This document shows positions 1 to 5,358 of a stretch of 5,602 nt of DNA, piece by piece. A program made the position numbers and the translations under genes. The notes under the pieces were generated by a model, which was not told the origin of the DNA, searched no databases, and saw nothing but the letters and a program-made list of their open reading frames with translations. The DNA comes from an uncultured Flavobacteriales bacterium. GTDB lineage: Bacteria > Bacteroidota > Bacteroidia > Flavobacteriales_D > Crocinitomicaceae. The DNA is taken from assembly GCA_903899795.1 (NCBI GenBank), contig CAIUKX010000307.1:1-5602 (forward strand), in the 5' to 3' direction. Within the stretch, counting starts at the first letter, position 1. Every line of letters starts with the position of its first letter.

Positions 1-1788
1 GGCTCTTGTTGTATCTTTTTCATTGCGGGTTGCCATGTAACTTGGACACATCGTTCCACCGCTGATTTCGGTCTTACGGCAATCACCTGATCCATTACAC
101 ATTTCGGCGGCGCGGACAATTCCTTTGAGGTGGCTGAAATCCAAAATGGTTTCCAATTCCGGGGTGATTTGTCCGGGTGTGTAGCGAAGAAATGTATCCA
201 TCGGTGGTGTATTCACAATTTTCCCTGGATTGAAAATATTCCATGGGTCCCAAGTATGTTTTACTTCTTTGAAAAGGTCGTAAATTTCCTGACCAAGCAT
301 GAAGGGTATAAATTCACCACGAAGTCGCCCGTCACCATGTTCACCGCTCAATGATCCTTTGTATTTTTTTACCAAATGAGCAATATCGGTTGCAATCGTT
401 CGAAACAATTCCGTTCCTTCTTTGGTTTTTAAGTCGAGGATTGGCCGAAGGTGCAATTCACCCGTCGCCGCATGTGCATAATGTACACAATGCAAACCTC
501 TTTGATCTAGAATTTTGTTGAAATCATCAATAAAATGGGGAAGGTCATTCACATCCACGGCGGTATCTTCAATAACAGCCACAGCTTTTGCATCGCCCGG
601 GATATTAGAAAGCAGTCCCAATCCGGCTTTTCGAAGGTTCCAGACTTTTCCGGTATCTTCACCGAGTACAACAGGGTAGAGGTATCCTAGATTTTTTGAT
701 TTCAATTGAGCTTCCAGTTGAGCGGCAATTTCCAGTACTTCTTCAGCAGAATCTTTTAAAAATTCAACTACCAAAATCGCAGCCGGGTCACCTTCAACGA
801 AGAAACGATTTTTACTTTGCTCGATATTCTCTTTTGTACATTCCAGAATATAATGATCGATCAATTCCACACTATCGGGATTGAATTTCAGAGCTTCAAG
901 GTTGGCACGTAACGATTCGTTGATACTGTTAAAATGGATGCAAACCAATCCAGCAAAAGGTTTTAGAGCTGGAACGAGGTTTAATTTTAGTTCGGTCGCG
1001 AAGAACAAAGTTCCTTCCGAACCAGCAATTAATTTGCAGAAATTGAATTTATCTCCATTTTCCAAAAAAGGTTCGCAGTCAGCCAATAAATCCAAGGCAT
1101 ATCCTGTATTTCTTCTCGGAATGGATTTCTTGGGATAATTTTCTTCGAATAATTGCCGGTTGGATTCATTTTCCAAAAGCAATTTCGCATGTTGATAAAT
1201 GGATTTTTCAAGTTCCCCGATTCCATTTTTACCGGCACATTTAGCTTCGAATTCCTCTTTTGTTAATTCGCCGAATTCAACTTCGCTTCCATCAGCTAGA
1301 AAACCTTTGATGGAAACCAAATGTTCGCGAGCGGAACCATAAACAACGGATCGTGCCCCGCAAGCATTGTTCCCAACCATCCCTCCGATCATGCATCGAT
1401 TGCTGGTGGAAGTTTCGGGACCATAGAACAATCCAAACGACTTTAAATGATGATTGAGGTCGTCACGAATTACTCCCGGTTGAACAATTGCAAAATGATT
1501 TTCCTTGTTAACTTCGAGTATTTGAGTGAAATTTTGCGAAATATCTACTATAATTCCATTTCCGACTACTTGACCGGCCAAAGAAGTTCCGGCAGCCCGA
1601 GGTACAATTCCAATTTTATTTTCACGCGCAAAATCAATTATTTTACGGATGTCTTCTTTCGTTTTTGGAACAGCAACTGCCTTCGGCATTTCGCGATAGG
1701 CGGATGCATCCGTTGCATACAATGTTCGTAAAGTATGATCGGTATGAAGCGTTCCTTCGAGTGCGTTTTTTAAATTGTCAAGTGTCAT
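1..1788 (-). CDS. FAD-binding and Fe-S oxidoreductase, YdiJ / D-2-hydroxyglutarate dehydrogenase type (partial, C-terminus off the left edge)
   Basis: An open frame runs from ATG at 1788 to base 1 without a stop, giving the first 596 residues. The N-terminal half is a PCMH-type FAD-binding domain: PRAAGTSLAGQ at residues 63-73 is the FAD pyrophosphate loop, followed by GGMVGNNACGARS at 135-147. The FAD-oxidase C-terminal domain follows, with AHAATGELHLRP at 438-449 and SGEHGDGRLRGE at 481-492. A ferredoxin-like segment then begins, with C564, C570 and C581 (CNGSGDC, then MCPS), the Fe-S start expected of GlcD-GlcF-type fusions such as E. coli YdiJ. Family members are roughly 970-1020 residues, so a second Fe-S motif and a CCG-type domain probably lie beyond the edge. 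These enzymes oxidise D-2-hydroxyacids, usually passing electrons to the quinone pool; YdiJ acts on D-2-hydroxyglutarate. The 2-base gap from the serA fusion suggests co-transcription and supports D-2-HG as substrate, which is inference. D-lactate or glycolate remain possible. Confidence 0.88.
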   Translation of the reverse strand, partial: MTLDNLKNALEGTLHTDHTLRTLYATDASAYREMPKAVAVPKTKEDIRKIIDFARENKIGIVPRAAGTSLAGQVVGNGIIVDISQNFTQILEVNKENHFAIVQPGVIRDDLNHHLKSFGLFYGPETSTSNRCMIGGMVGNNACGARSVVYGSAREHLVSIKGFLADGSEVEFGELTKEEFEAKCAGKNGIGELEKSIYQHAKLLLENESNRQLFEENYPKKSIPRRNTGYALDLLADCEPFLENGDKFNFCKLIAGSEGTLFFATELKLNLVPALKPFAGLVCIHFNSINESLRANLEALKFNPDSVELIDHYILECTKENIEQSKNRFFVEGDPAAILVVEFLKDSAEEVLEIAAQLEAQLKSKNLGYLYPVVLGEDTGKVWNLRKAGLGLLSNIPGDAKAVAVIEDTAVDVNDLPHFIDDFNKILDQRGLHCVHYAHAATGELHLRPILDLKTKEGTELFRTIATDIAHLVKKYKGSLSGEHGDGRLRGEFIPFMLGQEIYDLFKEVKHTWDPWNIFNPGKIVNTPPMDTFLRYTPGQITPELETILDFSHLKGIVRAAEMCNGSGDCRKTEISGGTMCPSYMATRNEKDTTRA

Positions 1789-1805
1789 TATTAATAAAGA
1801 ATCCT
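1786..1805 (-). promoter_or_regulatory. Two-base intergenic junction between the serA fusion and the FAD/Fe-S oxidase
   Basis: On the minus strand the fusion's TAA stop (1793-1791) is followed by only TA and then the oxidase ATG (1788-1786). The nearest Shine-Dalgarno-like sequence is AGGA at 1805-1802, 13 bases before the ATG, farther than ideal and inside the last codons of the upstream gene. The arrangement suggests translational coupling by ribosomes finishing the upstream gene. There is no room for a separate promoter in the gap. Confidence 0.5.
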
Positions 1806-3683
1806 GTATCGAATTGTATTCGGAATTTCTTTTAATTTTTTCTCCAAATCAGTGTTGTGTAAATTATCAATGTCGGTAATCACATAACCCATGTTTTCAT
1901 TCGTTTTCAGATATTGTCCGATGATGTTGTTGTCAAATTCTGACAAAATAGTATTGATCTGCGCCAAAATTCCTTTTACGTTTTCGTGGATGTGCATGAT
2001 ACGATGCGCGCTTTGGAATTCCGGTAATTGAATTTCCGGCAGATTCACACTTCCGAACGTTGTTCCGGTATTAATATATTGAATGATTTTCTTGGCAACA
2101 TAGTGACCTATATCCAATTGTGCTTCTTCTGTACTTCCACCCACGTGAGGAGTTAAAATCACATTTGGTAATCCGCACAATTCGGAAGTGAAGCGTTCAT
2201 CATTGCTGCTTGGTTCATAAGGAAAAACATCAATTGCAGCACCTTTCACTTTTCCAGATTTCAAGTTTTTGATCAAAGCATCTAAATCGACCACATGTCC
2301 GCGAGAAAGGTTCAGGAAGACAACTCCATCTTTCATTTGTTCGAAGGCTGCTTCGTTTATGAGATTTGCATTTGTTTTTCGTCCGTCCACATGAAGCGTT
2401 ACTACATCCGATAGGGCTAATAATTCTTGCAAGGAGGAACATTTCTTTGCATTTCCAAGTGCTAGTTTGTCGACAACATCGTAGAAATACACCTGCATTC
2501 CCAACGCTTCAGCAATAACTGAAAATTGAGCTCCGATGCTTCCGTAACCAATGATTCCTAATTTTTTACCACGAATTTCAACACTGTTGTTTGCTGATTT
2601 ATCCCAGACACCGTTGTGTAATTTTGTACTTTTTTCAAACGTGTTACGGATCAGCATAATCATTTCTCCCAGTGCTAATTCAACTACCGAACGTGTATTG
2701 CTGTAGGGTGCATTGAAAACGGCTATTCCTCGTCTGGAACATTCATCCAAATTTACTTGATTAGTCCCGATACAAAACGTTCCGATAGCATGCAGTTTTT
2801 TCGCACAATCTAAAATTTTGGGAGTGATTTGTGTTTTAGAGCGAATTCCCAGGATGGAAACGTCTTTAATTTTTTCGCATAATTCCTCTTCGCTCAATGA
2901 ACTTTTTACCGTTTCCACAGCGTATCCTTCCTGTTCAAAAATACGGACAGCATCCGGATGAATATTTTCAAGAAGTAAAACACTGATTCGATTCTTCGGA
3001 TAAGAAACCGAAGCTTTATAAGAAAGGTCAAATAAAATTTCGTCCAAAGAAGGAGCCAAACGATCTGCTTTTTCGATCACCACTTTTCGGCTTACATTTT
3101 CAGTAAAGGCGTAAAATTTTGTTGCTGCGCCACCTTGAAGCGTTTCATAATCTGTATAACCGTCACCGATCATGATTACTTCACCTTCCAGGTTCAAAGA
3201 TTTGATTTTTAAAACTTTTCCCTTGTTTTCGCACAATTCGTCTTTTTCATCGAAACCGATTATTTTTCCATCGTGACCGAAACGAAAGGTATTAGCCAGA
3301 ACTTGTTCGGGTTTGATCCCATATTCCTGAACGATTGGAATAATGATTTCTTTGAATCCGTTGGAGATGATATAAATATGATCAGCGTGTTGCTTGAAAA
3401 AACTGCGATTGCGAATCACAGAATCTGTCACTTTATGACGTAGTTCGCCGATCACTTTCCCCAAATGATCACGATTGGCTTGAAGTAGTTCAATTCGTTG
3501 TGTCAGGGATTCTTTCAAAGATAATTTCCCTTCCATCCCAAGATTGGTAAGCCGTTGAATTTCAGACAATACTTGTTGTCCGGCTGTGCTGTTTTCATAA
3601 ATGACCTCACACAGTACATCCAAGGCTTCTACCTGAATAAATGTACTGTCAAAATCGAAAATAAAGTTATCTTGGTTTTTCAT
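1791..3683 (-). CDS. serA: Bifunctional phosphoserine phosphatase-like / D-3-phosphoglycerate dehydrogenase fusion (SerB-SerA)
   Basis: The protein has 630 residues. Residues 5-220 form a HAD phosphatase of the SerB type: motif I DFDST at 10-14 (nucleophile D10, acid D12), E19, cap-domain R63, motif II SNGF at 107-110, K154/K156, and motif IV GDGYTD at 173-178. Residues 233-630 are an E. coli-type phosphoglycerate dehydrogenase: NAD-binding GYGSIG at 379-384, acidic D402 closing the second strand, and catalytic R461 (LSRGHVVD), E490 (DVFPYEP) and H513 (TPHVGGST). These three match E. coli R240, E269 and H292 with a constant offset of 221. The C-terminal ACT domain (about 560-630) keeps the serine-binding H566, N568 and N586, so serine feedback inhibition is expected. 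The enzyme would perform the first and third steps of serine synthesis in the cytoplasm; SerC, the middle step, is not in the window. The start ATG at 3683 lacks a clear ribosome binding site but sits just before the phosphatase fold, downstream of a promoter candidate. Dehydrogenase assignment is very secure, phosphatase substrate slightly less so. Confidence 0.95.
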   Translation of the reverse strand: MKNQDNFIFDFDSTFIQVEALDVLCEVIYENSTAGQQVLSEIQRLTNLGMEGKLSLKESLTQRIELLQANRDHLGKVIGELRHKVTDSVIRNRSFFKQHADHIYIISNGFKEIIIPIVQEYGIKPEQVLANTFRFGHDGKIIGFDEKDELCENKGKVLKIKSLNLEGEVIMIGDGYTDYETLQGGAATKFYAFTENVSRKVVIEKADRLAPSLDEILFDLSYKASVSYPKNRISVLLLENIHPDAVRIFEQEGYAVETVKSSLSEEELCEKIKDVSILGIRSKTQITPKILDCAKKLHAIGTFCIGTNQVNLDECSRRGIAVFNAPYSNTRSVVELALGEMIMLIRNTFEKSTKLHNGVWDKSANNSVEIRGKKLGIIGYGSIGAQFSVIAEALGMQVYFYDVVDKLALGNAKKCSSLQELLALSDVVTLHVDGRKTNANLINEAAFEQMKDGVVFLNLSRGHVVDLDALIKNLKSGKVKGAAIDVFPYEPSSNDERFTSELCGLPNVILTPHVGGSTEEAQLDIGHYVAKKIIQYINTGTTFGSVNLPEIQLPEFQSAHRIMHIHENVKGILAQINTILSEFDNNIIGQYLKTNENMGYVITDIDNLHNTDLEKKLKEIPNTIRYRILY

Positions 3684-3721
3684 TGGTCTACCAGTTTACT
3701 AGAATAGTGTTAAATAAAGTA

Positions 3722-3729
3722 CAAAAGTA
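3722..3729 (-). promoter_or_regulatory. Bacteroidota-type -7 promoter element for the serA fusion
   Basis: The minus strand reads TACTTTTG here, an exact match to the Bacteroidota sigma-A -7 consensus TAnnTTTG. It lies 38 bases upstream of the fusion's ATG, implying a leader of roughly 30 bases. I see no good TTG/TTTG element at the usual -33 distance, so the promoter may be weak or need an activator. It would let serA and the oxidase be transcribed independently of the DUF1338 gene. Confidence 0.5.
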
Positions 3730-3733
3730 GAGA

Positions 3734-3768
3734 TTTAATGTTGAATTTTTGTTGTTTAATGTTGGATT
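3734..3768. repeat. Imperfect direct repeat, two 14-base units 21 bases apart
   Basis: TTTAATGTTGAATT (3734-3747) recurs as TTTAATGTTGGATT (3755-3768) with one mismatch. The 21-base offset is about two helical turns, which would put both copies on the same face of the DNA. The second copy overlaps the left arm of the neighbouring inverted repeat. The units sit immediately upstream of the serA -7 element, where a regulator could bind, but chance or decay of a small repeat is also possible in AT-rich DNA. Confidence 0.4.
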
Positions 3769-3806
3769 ATTAATCGATTTAGTTTTCGGATCAATAATCC
3801 AACATT
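3758..3806. repeat. Perfect 14-base inverted repeat (stem-loop) between the DUF1338 and serA genes
   Basis: The arms AATGTTGGATTATT (3758-3771) and AATAATCCAACATT (3793-3806) are perfectly complementary across a 21-base spacer. The stem can extend inward by ATC/GAT after one mismatch, and outward through GTTTAA (3754-3759) and TTAAAC (3812-3817) with a bulge. On the minus strand it starts 23 bases past the DUF1338 stop, so it could end or protect that transcript. However, the bases after the stem on that strand are A-rich with no U-tract, so it is not a textbook intrinsic terminator. A protein-binding palindrome or RNA-stabilising hairpin are alternatives. Confidence 0.7.
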
Positions 3807-3828
3807 TGATGTTAAACTTCAAACACGA

Positions 3829-4644
3829 TTATTCAACTACCTGTAGTTTCAAATCTGTACTTTCAAAAATCTTATCAGCTGATGCGGCGATAAACCCTTG
3901 GTATAATTCACCCGATGAATCAGGATAACGCAAAGCAAATTCATAATAACAGGTAGGAATATTGTATTTTCCTTCCAAAAATTCAATTTCCTGAACATCA
4001 CCCAACGTGCTGGATTGTTCTAATAATTGTTCAGGTGTACCTTTGATTTTTCCTCCTGAAGCATTCAAGTTCCATCCGTTTTCTTCGAGGTAGTCATTCA
4101 AAGATTCCAGTGTATTAAAATCGGTCAACTCATTTACATTTACTGTAAAGTGATTGGCTCTGAATCCATAAACATACATCCATCCAGCGTATTCCGACTC
4201 TTCTCTTAAGATTGAGTAAATAGCATAGGATGGTGTTTCCCAAACGCGCCCTTTGATAATCAATTCAGGATTTTCGAATACAGTTTGGTCACAGTCGTCC
4301 AAAATTTCTTTTACAATTACTTGTAGATTTTCTGAACATTTTTCCAGAAGTAGTTCTGAGATAAAGATTTTCGGAGCATTTTTATCTATAGTATGTTGGT
4401 AATGTTTAGCGTATAATTTTTTTGCCTCGAAAAAATATTCGCCCATGGCTTCATATCCGGCTGCAACAAAAGGTTTTTCCAAGACCGAAATGTTCACCCG
4501 TGCATCGTTATAAGTACGAATCGCAATGTGATCATTTGAGATTGTTTGATCATTCTTTCCCAATAGAGAATGAATTTTTTCTGCAGACGGAGTAATAGCA
4601 GTATATTGCTCCCATAATTTAGCCAAAAGCTCTTGTTTGTTCAT
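3829..4644 (-). CDS. DUF1338 family protein, predicted HglS-like 2-oxoadipate dioxygenase/decarboxylase (short form)
   Basis: This 271-residue soluble protein has no signal peptide or membrane segment. I assign it to DUF1338 from the N-terminal DHIAIRTYND segment (38-47), the GFRANHFTVNVNEL segment (160-173) and YYEFALRYPDSSGELYQGF near the C-terminus (233-251). H39, H165 and E235 would be the metal triad corresponding to H70, H226 and E294 of Pseudomonas putida HglS, and R43 matches its substrate-binding arginine with the same four-residue spacing from the first histidine. HglS is an Fe(II) enzyme of the vicinal-oxygen-chelate fold that turns 2-oxoadipate plus O2 into D-2-hydroxyglutarate and CO2 in lysine breakdown. 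This protein is much shorter than HglS (about 460 residues), so its exact substrate is uncertain. It lies upstream of the serA-oxidase pair on the same strand, 145 bases away, and divergent from an Lrp/AsnC regulator. The start at 4644 lacks a clear ribosome binding site but follows a good promoter candidate. Confidence 0.85.
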   Translation of the reverse strand: MNKQELLAKLWEQYTAITPSAEKIHSLLGKNDQTISNDHIAIRTYNDARVNISVLEKPFVAAGYEAMGEYFFEAKKLYAKHYQHTIDKNAPKIFISELLLEKCSENLQVIVKEILDDCDQTVFENPELIIKGRVWETPSYAIYSILREESEYAGWMYVYGFRANHFTVNVNELTDFNTLESLNDYLEENGWNLNASGGKIKGTPEQLLEQSSTLGDVQEIEFLEGKYNIPTCYYEFALRYPDSSGELYQGFIAASADKIFESTDLKLQVVE

Positions 4645-4672
4645 GACATGTAAAGGATTTAATTATTTGACA

Positions 4673-4704
4673 CAAAATTATAGCGAATTGAATCATATTT
4701 ACAA
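4673..4704 (-). promoter_or_regulatory. Bacteroidota-type promoter for the DUF1338 gene
   Basis: The minus strand carries TAATTTTG (4680-4673), an exact TAnnTTTG -7 match, preceded by TTG (4704-4702) with 21 bases between them, within the usual -33/-7 spacing. The -7 element ends 28 bases before the ATG at 4644, implying a leader of about 20 bases. It overlaps the promoter candidate for the divergent regulator gene, so the two may compete or be controlled together. Confidence 0.6.
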
Positions 4705-4721
4705 TCATTTTTATATTTTTG
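4688..4721 (+). promoter_or_regulatory. Bacteroidota-type promoter candidate for the Lrp/AsnC-family gene
   Basis: TATTTTTG at 4714-4721 matches TAnnTTTG exactly, with TTG at 4688-4690 and a 23-base spacer, at the long end of the normal range. It would give a leader of about 100 bases that is AT-rich and has no structure I recognise. A weaker alternative, TTAGTTTG at 4767-4774 (one mismatch), would give a leader of about 50 bases. The element interleaves with the oppositely directed DUF1338 promoter. Confidence 0.45.
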
Positions 4722-4823
4722 CTCAGAACAAATAAAAAATAGGGTTTTAATAATCAAATTGGTAGTTTAGTTTGTTTAATATTTAAAATAATAATCAGTT
4801 TTTGTTAAAATTGACAATCGAGT

Positions 4824-4828
4824 AAGGA
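4824..4828 (+). promoter_or_regulatory. Ribosome binding site that favours the second ATG of the Lrp/AsnC gene
   Basis: AAGGA is the only clear Shine-Dalgarno-like sequence before any gene in the window. It lies 1 base from the ATG at 4830, too close to use, but 7 bases from the in-frame ATG at 4836. Initiation at 4836 would remove two residues and give a protein beginning MTNQLD. Confidence 0.5.
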
Positions 4829-4829
4829 T

Positions 4830-5291
4830 ATGGAAATGACAAATCAATTGGATTTCGTGAACAAAGAGATCATTCGAAAGTTAAGTGAAGATGCCAGATT
4901 ACCTTTTTCTGAACTGGCCAAGCAATTAAAAATTTCAAATTCATTGGTTCACCAGCGCGTGAAGAAATTACAGGAAATGGGAATCATCACCGGATTTTCT
5001 GTGGAATTGAATCCTAAAGCGATGGGCTATGAATCATTTACTTATACTGGGATCGTAACGAAAGAAGCTCGTTTTGCTTATTCAATCGCTGAAGATTTAA
5101 AGAAAATTCCGGCAGTTGTTGAGTGCCACTGGGTTTCCGGAAAATATGCGTTGTTCATTAAGATTGTTGCCCGGAATAACGAAGATCTTCGAAAAGTACT
5201 CTACGAACAAATTCACAATATTGAAGGGGTGGGAAGTACCGATTCGTTTATTTCTTTCGGGGCGGCTTTTGAGAAGAATGTAGGAGTATAG
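4830..5291 (+). CDS. Lrp/AsnC family transcriptional regulator
   Basis: The protein has 153 residues (151 if it starts at the better-placed ATG at 4836), the normal length for the family. Residues 7-55 form the N-terminal winged helix-turn-helix, with LSEDARLPFSELAKQL leading into the recognition helix SNSLVHQRVKKLQEMGII. Residues about 66-147 form the RAM/AsnC ligand-binding and oligomerisation domain, with the characteristic VSGKYALFIKI strand at 102-112 and IEGVGSTDSFISF at 131-143. Such proteins assemble into dimers and octamers and sense amino acids or related metabolites. It is divergent from the DUF1338 gene across a 185-base region with overlapping promoter candidates, so autoregulation and control of the neighbouring enzymes is the simplest model. 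The ligand cannot be read from the sequence; lysine, 2-aminoadipate, serine or branched-chain amino acids are possible guesses. Confidence 0.92.
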   Translation: MEMTNQLDFVNKEIIRKLSEDARLPFSELAKQLKISNSLVHQRVKKLQEMGIITGFSVELNPKAMGYESFTYTGIVTKEARFAYSIAEDLKKIPAVVECHWVSGKYALFIKIVARNNEDLRKVLYEQIHNIEGVGSTDSFISFGAAFEKNVGV

Positions 5292-5298
5292 GAATATT

Positions 5299-5327
5299 GT
5301 TCAGACGTAGCATTGCTCCGTCTCAAC
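5299..5327. terminator. Imperfect hairpin between convergent genes, possible bidirectional terminator
   Basis: The left arm has GTT (5299-5301), AGACG (5303-5307) and AGC (5309-5311); the right arm has GCT (5315-5317), CGTCT (5319-5323) and AAC (5325-5327). This gives 11 pairs with two single mismatches and a three-base ATT loop. It sits 7 bases past the regulator's stop and 31 bases past the stop of the opposing ABC ATPase gene, where a shared terminator would be expected. Neither strand has a convincing U-tract after the stem, so termination efficiency is uncertain. Confidence 0.4.
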
Positions 5328-5358
5328 TAAAATCTCAATGAAATCTTCACGAAACAGA

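Noticed and set aside
130..1731. Plus-strand open frames at 130-354, 696-884, 881-1138 and 1447-1731, and a minus-strand frame at 1029-1238.
   Set aside because: All lie inside the long minus-strand oxidase gene, which has clear FAD and Fe-S motifs. Their translations show no domain pattern, so they are shadow frames.
2230..2442. A 70-residue minus-strand frame.
   Set aside because: It is an out-of-frame shadow inside the conserved NAD-binding region of the SerA half.
3758..3806. Calling the long inverted repeat a standard intrinsic terminator for the DUF1338 gene.
   Set aside because: The stem is AT-rich and is followed on the minus strand by an A-rich tract, not a U-tract, so I list it as a repeat of uncertain role.
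4641..4649. A tiny ATG-TCA-TGA frame overlapping the DUF1338 start codon, which could act as a regulatory upstream frame.
   Set aside because: Two codons without a ribosome binding site in AT-rich DNA is easily chance, and nothing else supports a role.
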